From Bacillota bacterium (lineage in GTDB: Bacteria > Bacillota > Clostridia > Peptostreptococcales > Anaerovoracaceae), in NCBI GenBank assembly GCA_023415235.1, contig JAEZLP010000017.1, positions 1 through 64,000 on the forward strand: 64,000 nucleotides of DNA. Direction: 5' to 3'. A program made the position numbers and the translations under genes. Positions 24,888-32,212 of this stretch are shown piece by piece (the first letter of the stretch is position 1; each line of letters opens with the position of its first letter). Below the pieces are notes generated by a model, which saw nothing but the letters and a program-made list of their open reading frames with translations, did no database searches and was not told the DNA's origin.

Positions 24888-25106
24888 ATGGCCAAAAAAG
24901 ATGTCATTGAAGTATTTGGTACCGTATTGGAAGCACAGCCGAATGCGATGTTCATCGTCAGGCTGGAAAACGGCTACGAAGTGCTGGCACACATTTCGGG
25001 AAAAATCAGAATGAACTTCATCAGGATTTTGCCGGGGGACCGGGTCAAGGTGGAACTTTCACCCTATGATCTGACAAGAGGCAGGATTACGTGGAGAGAT
25101 AAATAA
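24888..25106 (+). CDS. infA: Translation initiation factor IF-1
   Basis: 72-residue OB-fold protein that blocks the A site during initiation. Signature segments are MAKKDVIEVFGTV, the ENGYEVLAHISGKIRMNFIR stretch and PYDLTRGRITWR. ATG 24888 is preceded by AGAGAGGTG; the GTG at 24879 is within it. A long hairpin (25117-25197) separates it from rpmJ. Confidence 0.97.
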   Translation: MAKKDVIEVFGTVLEAQPNAMFIVRLENGYEVLAHISGKIRMNFIRILPGDRVKVELSPYDLTRGRITWRDK

Positions 25107-25116
25107 AGCTGGTGAA

Positions 25117-25197
25117 ATGTTTTCACGAAAACCGCCGATTTTTAAATTGCTTCGCAATTAAAACGGTAATAGGTTTCACGGTTTTCTTAGAAAACAT
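25117..25197 (+). other. Long 81-nt hairpin between infA and rpmJ
   Basis: Nested perfect stems are visible: ATGTTTTC/GAAAACAT (25117-25124 with 25190-25197), GAAAACCG/CGGTTTTC (25127-25134 with 25179-25186), then CCG/CGG, TTTT/AAAA and AATTGC/GCAATT around a TTC loop (25145-25159). This covers almost the whole gap. No T tract follows it. It could be an RNA processing signal, a translational control element or a small palindromic insertion. Confidence 0.85.
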
Positions 25198-25277
25198 GTC
25201 ACTCGCACATGAAAAATTGACCGGTTGAAGAAGAGGTCAAAATAATGCGATCGCACAAATGTTAGGAGGAAATAACA

Positions 25278-25391
25278 ATGAAGGTAAGAGCCTCAGTAAA
25301 GCCTATCTGCGAAAAGTGCAAAATTATCAAAAGAAATGGAAAAGTAATGGTTATTTGTGAAAATCCAAAGCACAAGCAGACACAAGGTTAA
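25278..25391 (+). CDS. rpmJ: 50S ribosomal protein L36
   Basis: 37-residue zinc-ribbon protein of the 50S subunit. The sequence MKVRASVKPICEKCKII continues to CENPKHKQTQG, giving the C-x2-C ... C-x4-H zinc set (Cys11, Cys14, Cys27, His32). ATG 25278 follows TTAGGAGG. Its order after infA and before rpsM is standard, but the flanking gaps are unusually long and structured. Confidence 0.97.
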   Translation: MKVRASVKPICEKCKIIKRNGKVMVICENPKHKQTQG

Positions 25392-25393
25392 TC

Positions 25394-25486
25394 GCAATAT
25401 ATTTACTCGGAAATCGGGACCGGCTTCCAGATGCTTCGCATCAAAGCCGGTGCTAAGGTGTACGATTTCCTATGTAAATATATTGC
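25394..25486 (+). other. Long 93-nt hairpin between rpmJ and rpsM
   Basis: Four nested perfect stems occur: GCAATATATTTAC/GTAAATATATTGC (13 bp; 25394-25406 with 25474-25486), GGAAATCG/CGATTTCC (25409-25416 with 25463-25470), CCGGCTT/AAGCCGG (25420-25426 with 25444-25450) and ATGC/GCAT with loop TTC (25431-25441). The element starts 2 nt after the rpmJ stop. Its ends are exact inverted repeats, as in a miniature palindromic element, yet no target duplication is obvious. Confidence 0.9.
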
Positions 25487-25540
25487 TTCTGTCAGAGAAC
25501 TGACAAGATCCGCGATGATAGCAGGCGGGAACAAAAAATG

Positions 25541-25614
25541 TTAGGAATTACCCTTGGGGGAGCGGCTGTGTTTTATTGTCGGGAGACAAGAAAACTACCT
25601 CAAGTAAATTCTAA
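25541..25614 (+). other. Second hairpin in the rpmJ-rpsM gap
   Basis: TTAGGAATTAC (25541-25551) pairs imperfectly with GTAAATTCTAA (25604-25614). An inner stem pairs GTTTTATTGTC with GACAAGAAAAC around GGGA (25570-25595, one mismatch). It ends about 76 nt before the rpsM ATG, so the rpsM leader is structured if it is transcribed separately. Confidence 0.65.
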
Positions 25615-25689
25615 TAAATAATTCATTGAATCATATGCACACTGAGTTTCACTCGAGAAAACTTAGGAGCAAGAGAAGGAGGAAAGCTT

Positions 25690-26061
25690 ATGGCTCGTAT
25701 AGCCGGTGTCGACTTGCCAAGAGACAAAAGAGTAGAGGTTGGTCTTACGTATATCTACGGTATAGGAAGACACACATCATTGGAAATTCTTGCAAAAGCA
25801 GGAATTAACCCGGACACAAGAGTTAAAGACCTGTCTGAAGACGAAGCAGGTGCAATCAGAAAAATTATAGACTCTGAATATGTAGTAGAAGGAGATCTCA
25901 GAAGAGAGGTAACCTTGAATATCAAGAGATTGATGGAAATCGGATGCTACAGAGGAATCCGTCACAGAAGAGGATTGCCTGTCAGAGGTCAGAATACAAA
26001 GACAAACGCAAGAACCAGAAAAGGTCCGAAAAAGACTGTAGGAAGAAAGAAGAAGAAGTAA
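25690..26061 (+). CDS. rpsM: 30S ribosomal protein S13
   Basis: 123-residue 30S head protein contacting the P-site tRNA and 50S bridge. It begins MARIAGVDLPRDKRVEVGLTYIYGIG and has the C-terminal RHRRGLPVRGQNTKTNARTRKG stretch and a KKKK tail. AGAAGGAGG precedes ATG 25690. It opens the alpha-type segment (rpsM-rpsK-rpsD-rpoA-rplQ). Confidence 0.98.
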   Translation: MARIAGVDLPRDKRVEVGLTYIYGIGRHTSLEILAKAGINPDTRVKDLSEDEAGAIRKIIDSEYVVEGDLRREVTLNIKRLMEIGCYRGIRHRRGLPVRGQNTKTNARTRKGPKKTVGRKKKK

Positions 26062-26075
26062 GGAGGTAAGGAATA

Positions 26076-26474
26076 ATGGCTAAAACTGTAAAAAAGACAG
26101 TTAGAAAAAAGAGAAGAGAACGTAAGAACATTGAACGTGGTCAGGCTCATATCCAATCCACCTTTAACAATACTCTTGTAACTCTTACAGATCTGAGCGG
26201 AAACGCCCTGTCCTGGTCAAGTGCCGGTTCACTTGGCTTCAAGGGATCAAGAAAATCAACTCCTTTTGCTGCCCAGATGGCTGCGGAAGAAGCCGCTAAG
26301 GGTGCTATGGAGCACGGACTTAAGATGGTTGAAGTATATGTAAAGGGACCTGGTTCCGGCCGTGAAGCTGCAATCAGAGCACTGCAAGCTGCAGGACTGG
26401 AGATCAATCTTATCAAAGATATCACACCAATTCCTCACAACGGCTGCAGACCACCAAAGAGAAGAAGAGTTTAA
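26076..26474 (+). CDS. rpsK: 30S ribosomal protein S11
   Basis: 132-residue platform protein. It contains GQAHIQSTFNNTLVTLTDLSGN, the KGSRKSTPFAAQMAAEEAAK segment and the conserved end PIPHNGCRPPKRRRV, including the Asn-Gly site that often forms isoaspartate. AAGGAGG lies upstream, 14 nt after rpsM. Standard length. Confidence 0.98.
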   Translation: MAKTVKKTVRKKRRERKNIERGQAHIQSTFNNTLVTLTDLSGNALSWSSAGSLGFKGSRKSTPFAAQMAAEEAAKGAMEHGLKMVEVYVKGPGSGREAAIRALQAAGLEINLIKDITPIPHNGCRPPKRRRV

Positions 26475-26495
26475 TTAAGGGAGGTGTAATTAACA

Positions 26496-27116
26496 ATGGC
26501 TAGATATACAGATGCTTCTTGCAGATTATGCAGAAGAGAAGGCCAGAAGCTGTTCTTAAAGGGCGAAAGATGTTACAGCCCTAAATGCGCTATCGAAAAA
26601 AGAAATTACGCGCCCGGACAGCATGGACAGAGCAGAAAGAAGGTCTCTGAATACGGTTTACAGCTGAGAGAAAAACAGAAGGCGAAGAGATTCTACGGAA
26701 TTCTTGAAACCCAGTTCAGAAATTACTTTGAAAAGGCTGCCAAGAAAAAGGGAATTACAGGTGAAAACCTGCTCATTATGTTAGAAACAAGACTGGACAA
26801 CGCTGTTTTCAGAATGGGATTTGCGTCCTCCAGAAAAGAAGCGAGACAGCTTGTAAGACATGGACATTTTACTGTTAACGGACAAAAGCAAAACATTCCG
26901 TCCTTCGCAGTAAAAGCTGGTGATTCTATAAAGGTAAAGGAAAAAAGCGCATCATCTCCGAAGTTCAAGGAGATTAAGGATATGTCAATCAGTGTACCTT
27001 CATGGATTACGGTTGATGTAGAAAAGCTTGAGGGTAAGGTTGTTGCAATGCCAAGGAGAGAAGATATCGATACTCCTATCGCAGAACATCTCATCGTCGA
27101 GTTGTACTCAAAGTAA
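26496..27116 (+). CDS. rpsD: 30S ribosomal protein S4 (zinc-binding form)
   Basis: 206-residue primary assembly protein and, in Gram-positives, regulator of its own synthesis. The N-terminus has Cys pairs (CRLC at 9-12; Cys26 and Cys31 in CYSPKC) for zinc. The S4 domain follows (LDNAVFRMGFASSRKEARQLVRHGH split near 95-120). AGGGAGG precedes the ATG. In this organism the C+ form is in the alpha segment; a C- paralogue could exist elsewhere. Confidence 0.98.
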   Translation: MARYTDASCRLCRREGQKLFLKGERCYSPKCAIEKRNYAPGQHGQSRKKVSEYGLQLREKQKAKRFYGILETQFRNYFEKAAKKKGITGENLLIMLETRLDNAVFRMGFASSRKEARQLVRHGHFTVNGQKQNIPSFAVKAGDSIKVKEKSASSPKFKEIKDMSISVPSWITVDVEKLEGKVVAMPRREDIDTPIAEHLIVELYSK

Positions 27117-27153
27117 GATAGCTAATTAGCTTAGTTGCGATTGAGTAAAGCGC

Positions 27154-27191
27154 AGTTCGTCAGCAATTTGCAAAAGCAAATTGGGCGAGCT
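27154..27191 (+). other. Intercistronic hairpin between rpsD and rpoA
   Basis: AGTTCGTC (27154-27161) pairs with GGCGAGCT (27184-27191) using two G-U pairs, and CAATTTGC (27164-27171) pairs perfectly with GCAAATTG (27176-27183) around AAAA. The rpoA ribosome site AAAGGAGGG begins 5 nt after it. No T tract. Confidence 0.8.
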
Positions 27192-27211
27192 AGTAAAAGG
27201 AGGGTTTTTGA

Positions 27212-28159
27212 GTGATAGAAATCGAAAAACCAACAATTGAATGCTTTTATTCTGACGAAAACGAGAATTACGGCAAATTTGTCGTAGAGCCTCTGGAAAG
27301 AGGTTACGGTACAACCCTTGGAAACAGCTTGAGAAGGATTCTTCTCTCTTCATTGCCGGGTGCGGCCGTGACTTCCGTCAAGATTGACGGTATTCTTCAC
27401 GAGTTTTCCACAATCCCGGGAGTAAAGGAAGATGTAACGGAGATCATCCTGAACCTGAAGAAGCTTGCGGTTCGAATAAACGGTGAGAATTCCAAAAGAG
27501 TGATCATAAATGCGGTGGGACCGAAGACTGTTACTGCCGGCGACATCATTGCCGACAGCGATCTGGAAATCTTCAACCCGGATCTGCACATTGCAACTCT
27601 GGAAGAAAACGCATCGCTGGTAATGGAAATCAATATTGCCCGCGGAAGAGGATATGTGCCGGCGGATCAGAATAAAACTGATTCCATGCCGATCGCTGTA
27701 ATTCCGGTAGATTCCATCTACACACCAGTAAGAAAAGTTAATTTTACAGTAGAAAACACAAGAGTAGGACAGGTTACAGACTATGACAAGCTCATTCTGG
27801 AAATCTGGACTGACGGAAGCATCACGCCGGAGGAAGGCGTATCTATCGGTGCGAAAATCATGCAGGAGCATTTAAAGCTGTTCATCGACCTGACCGACAG
27901 CATGGAATCTATGGAGATCATGGTGGAGAAGGAAGAGGATCAGAAGGAAAAAGCGCTTGAAATGACCATCGAGGAACTGGAGCTTTCCGTACGTTCCTTC
28001 AACTGTCTGAAACGTGCAGCGATCAATACTGTAGAAGAGCTTACTCATAGAACAGAAGATGACATGATGAAGGTGAGAAACCTTGGAAAGAAATCTCTGG
28101 ATGAGGTAAAGCATAAACTAGAAGAATTAGGTCTCGGCCTTAAACCGAGCGACGACTGA
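27212..28159 (+). CDS. rpoA: DNA-directed RNA polymerase subunit alpha (GTG start)
   Basis: 315-residue alpha subunit: N-terminal dimerisation domain (VEPLERGYGTTLGNSLRRILLSS near residue 25, read in two parts) and C-terminal UP-element-binding domain (LELSVRSFNCLKRA near 253, then VEELTHRTEDDMMKVRNLGKKS). GTG 27212 is used with AAAGGAGGG at 27196-27204; the encoded IEIEKP start is typical. Hairpins flank it on both sides. Confidence 0.98.
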   Translation: MIEIEKPTIECFYSDENENYGKFVVEPLERGYGTTLGNSLRRILLSSLPGAAVTSVKIDGILHEFSTIPGVKEDVTEIILNLKKLAVRINGENSKRVIINAVGPKTVTAGDIIADSDLEIFNPDLHIATLEENASLVMEINIARGRGYVPADQNKTDSMPIAVIPVDSIYTPVRKVNFTVENTRVGQVTDYDKLILEIWTDGSITPEEGVSIGAKIMQEHLKLFIDLTDSMESMEIMVEKEEDQKEKALEMTIEELELSVRSFNCLKRAAINTVEELTHRTEDDMMKVRNLGKKSLDEVKHKLEELGLGLKPSDD

Positions 28160-28165
28160 GCGAGA

Positions 28166-28203
28166 GACCTATCACGATTTGCTAAGCAAATCGATTGAAG
28201 GTC
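28166..28203 (+). other. First hairpin between rpoA and rplQ
   Basis: GACCT (28166-28170) pairs with AGGTC (28199-28203), enclosing the near-perfect stem CGATTTGCT/AGCAAATCG (28175-28193). It has the same GATTTGC/GCAAATC flavour as the hairpin before rpoA. Confidence 0.75.
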
Positions 28204-28211
28204 CTCCGTCA

Positions 28212-28242
28212 GAAATTCGCAAGCGTCGGCTTGTAGAATTTC
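28212..28242 (+). other. Second hairpin between rpoA and rplQ
   Basis: GAAATTC-GCAAGC (28212-28224) pairs with GCTTGT-(A)-GAATTTC (28229-28242) around GTCG, with one bulge and one G-U pair. The rplQ ribosome site AAAGGAGG starts 25 nt later. Confidence 0.75.
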
Positions 28243-28281
28243 ACGACACAAGCATAACCCTTTAGCAAAGGAGGATTAGAA

Positions 28282-28623
28282 ATGCCAGGTTACAGAAAAT
28301 TAGGCAGACCAACTGCTCACAGAAAAGCGATGCTCAGAAATATCGTCACCGATCTTTTCAGAGAAGGCCGCATCACGACGACTGACTGCAGAGCCAAGGA
28401 AGCAAGAAGAGAAGCTGAAAAGATGATTACATTGGCAAAGCGCGGCGATCTGCATGCAAAAAGACAGGTGCTCGCTTATGTATACGACGAAGATGTAGTC
28501 AAGAAGCTATTCGATGAAATAGCTCCGAAATATGCGGAAAGAAACGGTGGATATACCAGAATTCTGAAGTTGGGACCAAGACAGGGCGACAACGCAGAAG
28601 TGGTTTTCCTGGAGCTCGTTTAA
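28282..28623 (+). CDS. rplQ: 50S ribosomal protein L17
   Basis: 113-residue 50S protein near the tunnel exit. It starts MPGYRKLGRPTAHRKAMLRN, has the RITTTDCRAKEARREAEKMIT segment, and ends RILKLGPRQGDNAEVVFLELV. It is the last gene of the operon and is followed by a strong terminator at 28643-28677. AAAGGAGG precedes the ATG. Confidence 0.98.
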   Translation: MPGYRKLGRPTAHRKAMLRNIVTDLFREGRITTTDCRAKEARREAEKMITLAKRGDLHAKRQVLAYVYDEDVVKKLFDEIAPKYAERNGGYTRILKLGPRQGDNAEVVFLELV

Positions 28624-28642
28624 GTAATGAATCATTAATGAT

Positions 28643-28677
28643 AAGGGACTGTACATTGATTGTGCAGTCCCTTTTTG
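28643..28677 (+). terminator. Rho-independent terminator of the S10-spc-alpha operon
   Basis: AAGGGACTGTACA pairs with TGTGCAGTCCCTT (one mismatch) around TTGA, followed directly by TTTTT. It sits 20 nt after rplQ. Confidence 0.9.
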
Positions 28678-28730
28678 GTATAGGGAAAAGATCAACAATG
28701 CCGAATATCCTATTATTTTCTACAATACTC

Positions 28731-28759
28731 TTGTCCGTCGTAGGACATTAATATATAAT
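28731..28759 (+). promoter_or_regulatory. Promoter upstream of the HTH gene
   Basis: The -35 box TTGTCC (28731-28736) and the -10 box TATAAT (28754-28759) are 17 bp apart. The predicted start leaves a leader of about 100 nt before the TTG start at 28866. Confidence 0.65.
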
Positions 28760-28865
28760 ATTACGAACAATAAATGGAAATATATACGAATGATGCAGGA
28801 CTTCTCTTTTACTGGAAGCTTGTATTCAAAACAGATTGAATTGGTTAGGATAGGGGTGAGCTAAT

Positions 28866-29066
28866 TTGGCTTCGGAGGTAAAATTTTTGACGATCGAAGA
28901 TGTGGCAGACATGCTTCAGGTGACAAGGACGACCGTTTATAACCTAAAGAAAAAGGGGCTTCCTTTTATAAAGCTGGGCAAAAATATCAGATTCAGCCAG
29001 GAAGAAGTGATCAATTGGGTCATGAACAATGCCAGAAAAACAGACGAAAAGTCGAGTGAGAAATGA
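28866..29066 (+). CDS. Excisionase/MerR-like helix-turn-helix protein (TTG start)
   Basis: 66-residue DNA-binding protein of the excisionase-type HTH_17 family: LTIEDVADMLQVTRTTVYNLKKKG forms the helix-turn-helix (about 8-31, read in two parts), then GLPFIKLGKNIRFSQEEVINWV forms the wing. TTG 28866 follows GGGGTGAG. Such proteins act as excisionases or small regulators. No integrase is nearby, so a regulatory role is as likely. It lies alone between the ribosomal terminator and the antiporter promoter. Confidence 0.88.
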   Translation: MASEVKFLTIEDVADMLQVTRTTVYNLKKKGLPFIKLGKNIRFSQEEVINWVMNNARKTDEKSSEK

Positions 29067-29084
29067 CTTCTCTATGGTTTTTTG

Positions 29085-29114
29085 TTGACGCTGCTGATCT
29101 TTGTATAGTATTAT
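29085..29114 (+). promoter_or_regulatory. Promoter of the CaCA antiporter gene
   Basis: The -35 box TTGACG (29085-29090) and the -10 box TATTAT (29109-29114) are 18 bp apart. This would give a leader of about 140 nt before ATG 29260. Confidence 0.55.
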
Positions 29115-29149
29115 ATATAAACACATCAAAATAAAATTTAATCGGTTGG

Positions 29150-29228
29150 GGGCCAAGTTCCTTTTCAAGAAAGGCAGCTTTTGGGGTGGAAAGCTTTTTA
29201 GTTTTCCAGCCTTTTTTATTCTCTCAAC
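29150..29228 (+). promoter_or_regulatory. Possible attenuator in the antiporter leader
   Basis: Upstream of the antiporter start, CCAA and CCTTT pair with AAAGG and TTGG (about 29154-29194). A following stem GGTGGAAA/TTTCCA-(G)-CC runs into TTTTTT (about 29186-29218), like an intrinsic terminator that ends before the ribosome site AAGGAGG. This layout fits an ion- or metabolite-responsive attenuator. I match it to no known riboswitch class. Confidence 0.35.
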
Positions 29229-29259
29229 TGGATTTCATTGGTTGTTCGAAGGAGGTTTT

Positions 29260-30279
29260 ATGAGTCAGCTTATATATTTCTTACTGTTTGCCCTTGGATT
29301 GGTCTTGATTATCAAAGGCAGCGACTGGTTTATTGACTCGGTGATTTGGATAGCCAATGCCTTCAATATTCCGTATATTATCATTGGAGCTACTATTGTC
29401 AGCATCTGTACCTCCCTCCCCGAGACTTTTGTTTCTCTGACTGCGTCCGTTAAGGGGGAGACTGACGTCGCTTTTGGGAATGCAATCGGCTCCATTGCCG
29501 TAAACACAGGATTTATTATGGCAATCCTGCTGCTTTTTGCTAAGCCTGTTATTGAGAACAAGAGGGATTTCATCAAGAACGGAGTGTTTTTAATTCTGCT
29601 GATCATCCTGATACAGATCATCGGTGTTACTGCAGGGGAAATAAACCGCTGGACCGGTGTCGGTTTGCTGATTCTTCTCGTGCTGTATCTTGTAAACAAT
29701 GTGTTTTCAGCAAGAAAACTCATGCAAACAGGGATTGATAATACCCCAAGCGATGAGAAGCAGCGGATCGTGTTTCAAAAAAAAGACGTGCGAAACTATT
29801 CTGTTAAATTCATCGTCGGGATCACAGCAGTTGTTTTGGGATCCAACCTTCTGGTGGATAATGGAATTCAAATTGCTATAATTCTGGGTGTTCCATCCAT
29901 TCTTATCGCTGTTACTTTTACGGCGTTGGGTACTTCCCTGCCGGAGCTTGTAACGACGGTGACTGCCATACGAAAAAAAGCATCCAACCTTGGTGTAGGG
30001 AATATAATCGGCGCGGATATACTAAATATCATACAGGTGATAGCCTTATCATCCACGGTTACTCCCATCCCCTTGGATAATGATGAAAGTATACTCAATG
30101 TCCAGCTGCCGGTTGCGCTGATCATTGTATTACTGGCTGTTTGTTTTGGTTCATTGAGCAAGACCGGCTTCAAGCGCTGGCAAGGTCTGATCCTTCTGCT
30201 GGTATACAGCGGCTTTGTATTGCTGAACATGTTCAGAGAAAATACCCCTATTCTGGGACCGCTTTTATTCAGTTTCTGA
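29260..30279 (+). CDS. Calcium/sodium antiporter, CaCA family (YrbG-like)
   Basis: 339-residue membrane protein with about ten helices. The two inverted alpha-repeats are clear: GATIVSICTSLPETFVS near residue 45 and VTFTALGTSLPELVTTV near residue 224, each with the ion-binding Glu. GNIIGADILNI marks the repeat end. It should exchange Ca2+ for Na+ or H+ across the cytoplasmic membrane. ATG 29260 lies after GAAGGAGG; the longer ORF from 29101 would run through the leader. Confidence 0.93.
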   Translation: MSQLIYFLLFALGLVLIIKGSDWFIDSVIWIANAFNIPYIIIGATIVSICTSLPETFVSLTASVKGETDVAFGNAIGSIAVNTGFIMAILLLFAKPVIENKRDFIKNGVFLILLIILIQIIGVTAGEINRWTGVGLLILLVLYLVNNVFSARKLMQTGIDNTPSDEKQRIVFQKKDVRNYSVKFIVGITAVVLGSNLLVDNGIQIAIILGVPSILIAVTFTALGTSLPELVTTVTAIRKKASNLGVGNIIGADILNIIQVIALSSTVTPIPLDNDESILNVQLPVALIIVLLAVCFGSLSKTGFKRWQGLILLLVYSGFVLLNMFRENTPILGPLLFSF

Positions 30280-30421
30280 TGTAGTACTTGTTCGGTTTCT
30301 GGCGTTACCGCTTGATTAACAGAACGCTGTATGCTAAAATATAATGGAATCAAATAAAAGACAGTTCGAAACCATCCTGTCTATAAACAAAACTAGGGAT
30401 TTACTGTTTACGGCGTTGCAC

Positions 30422-30451
30422 AAATGGTATCTTTCTGGATACCATTTTTTT
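30422..30451 (+). terminator. Terminator downstream of the antiporter gene
   Basis: A perfect 10-bp stem (AAATGGTATC / GATACCATTT) with loop TTTCTG is followed by TTTTA. It lies 140 nt after the antiporter stop. A weaker AGACAG/CTGTCT stem lies upstream near 30359-30382. Confidence 0.75.
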
Positions 30452-30495
30452 ATTATGAAGGAAATATAACTGAAAGCGATATTTGTATGCTTAAG

Positions 30496-30524
30496 TTGAA
30501 CTCTATTCACTGATAAGCTATAAT
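30496..30524 (+). promoter_or_regulatory. Promoter of the lipoprotein-ECF-QueT unit
   Basis: The -35 box TTGAAC (30496-30501) and the -10 box TATAAT (30519-30524) are 17 bp apart. About 95 nt of leader precede the lipoprotein ATG at 30629. Confidence 0.75.
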
Positions 30525-30628
30525 GATAGACAACAGAAAGGGGATTTCCGATTGTTCTTGGATTCGAAAGAGCAGCCGATTACTGGTATTTCTTAAGAGT
30601 GGTTTGTGCGTGATGGAGGATGGATGAT

Positions 30629-31369
30629 ATGAAAAGGCGTTGGGCAGTCATTTTAATGTTTTTATTTGCAATGGTCGTCATAACTGGCTGCGGACCGGAT
30701 CAGGAAAAAATACAGAAGGATTTCATGGAAATTCTGGAGAAACCGGCATCAGAAGAAACCATCGGGGAAGCTTCCGCATATCTGGATCAAAACCTGTCAA
30801 AACTGGATAAAGAGTATGCCGGCAATCTGATCCATTTGTACGAGCACTATATCCTGGAATTCAACCAGGAGGGTATCGACTACGACCAATGGATCGTGAA
30901 ATACGAGAAATACATATCTCCGGCTCTGAGAGGTTTTTATCAGCTTCTTGCCGAGGAACAAAATGTTCCCATGGCCGAGGATGCGGTCCTGAAAATCAGC
31001 TGGGATGAACTGCTGAAGAGGGCCTACAAAATGGAAATGTTCATTATGGACAATAAAAAGTACACGCTAATCAGCGATGATTTGAACTGGATGTACGGAA
31101 AGTATCTGAATGCTTTGGTTATGGGCACCAACGGAACCCCTATTTTCGATTACAAGACGCAGGCCTTCTCGGAGGACGCCAAGGCCGCCTATGCCGGATT
31201 CATTAACAGATACCCTGATTCCACCACTGCCTGGGCGCTGACAGAATACTTTACATATTTGGACAGTATCCAGTTCACAATGGATTATAACGATAAGTTT
31301 GCAAGTAAATTGTTCTTCGATACCTGCGACTGGCTGGTATCGGAGTCGGGAAAGAGAGTTTTTCAATAA
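30629..31369 (+). CDS. Predicted lipoprotein of unknown function
   Basis: 246 residues with a lipoprotein signal: MKRRWAV start, hydrophobic core and lipobox ITGC at about residue 19. The mature part is acidic and helix-rich, with a low-complexity Glu/Lys stretch followed by Tyr- and Trp-rich segments. I do not recognise a family. ATG 30629 lies 9 nt after GGAGG. The stop abuts the EcfA1 start, so it is co-transcribed with the ECF transporter. An accessory role in that transporter is inference only. Confidence 0.85.
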   Translation: MKRRWAVILMFLFAMVVITGCGPDQEKIQKDFMEILEKPASEETIGEASAYLDQNLSKLDKEYAGNLIHLYEHYILEFNQEGIDYDQWIVKYEKYISPALRGFYQLLAEEQNVPMAEDAVLKISWDELLKRAYKMEMFIMDNKKYTLISDDLNWMYGKYLNALVMGTNGTPIFDYKTQAFSEDAKAAYAGFINRYPDSTTAWALTEYFTYLDSIQFTMDYNDKFASKLFFDTCDWLVSESGKRVFQ

Positions 31370-32212
31370 ATGGATAACATTATCAGGATCGAAGATCTGG
31401 TATTCCAATATAAAAGAGAGGATCAACTGGAGCCGGTGCACGCCGTCGACCACATCAGCCTGGAAATCGAAAAAGGCAGCTTTACCGCCGTTATCGGTAA
31501 AAACGGCTCCGGCAAATCAACTCTAGCAAAGAACATAAATGCCTTGCTGCTGCCCAGCAGCGGGGCTGTTTATGTAAAGGGCCTCAACACTGCGGATGAG
31601 ACTGTGCTTTGGGATATTCGGCAGGCAGCGGGTATGGTGTTTCAAAACCCGGACAATCAGCTGGTATCATCCATCGTGGAGGATGATGTGGCCTTTGGAC
31701 CCGAGAATCTGGGGATAGAGCCCGGAGAAATCAGGAAGAGGGTCGATGATTCTCTCTATTCCGTCAATATGTATGAAGAGCGGAAAAAAGCCCCTCATCT
31801 TTTGTCGGGAGGACAGAAGCAAAGAATTGCAATTGCGGGAGTCATTGCTATGCGTCCGGAAGTGATCATCCTGGATGAACCTACCGCTATGCTTGATCCC
31901 CATGGAAGATATGAGGTCATGGAAATTATCGACAAGCTGCACAGGGAGGGTATCACGATTTTGCTGATCACCCATTTCATGGAGGAAGCAGCCAAGGCTG
32001 ATCGAGTGATCATCATGGATAAGGGAAAAGTGGTACTGGACGGAAAGCCTGAGCAGGTGTTCCGGCATGCGGAAGAAATCAAAGCGCTGAGCCTTGACGT
32101 TCCCTTTGCGGTAGATTTGGCCCACAGGCTTAGACAGCGGGGGATCGAGATTCCGGAGAGCATTATCAGTATGGAAGAAATGGTGGAATATATCTCATGC
32201 AGATTCAAGTAA
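31370..32212 (+). CDS. ecfA1: ECF transporter ATP-binding subunit A1
   Basis: 280-residue ATPase of the energy-coupling-factor module. Walker A GKNGSGKST, Q-loop in VFQNPDNQLV, signature LSGGQKQRIAIAG, Walker B VIILDEPTAML and the H-loop HFMEEA are all present. The QLV segment after the Q-loop and the C-terminal helical domain are typical of EcfA1. It starts one base after the lipoprotein stop and overlaps ecfA2 by 16 bp, so the two are coupled and should form the EcfA-EcfA' heterodimer. Confidence 0.96.
   Translation: MDNIIRIEDLVFQYKREDQLEPVHAVDHISLEIEKGSFTAVIGKNGSGKSTLAKNINALLLPSSGAVYVKGLNTADETVLWDIRQAAGMVFQNPDNQLVSSIVEDDVAFGPENLGIEPGEIRKRVDDSLYSVNMYEERKKAPHLLSGGQKQRIAIAGVIAMRPEVIILDEPTAMLDPHGRYEVMEIIDKLHREGITILLITHFMEEAAKADRVIIMDKGKVVLDGKPEQVFRHAEEIKALSLDVPFAVDLAHRLRQRGIEIPESIISMEEMVEYISCRFK

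Noticed and set aside
29115..29259. yybP-ykoY (Mn2+) riboswitch upstream of the CaCA antiporter
   Set aside because: The conserved aptamer sequence blocks of that class are not visible; only generic hairpins are present.
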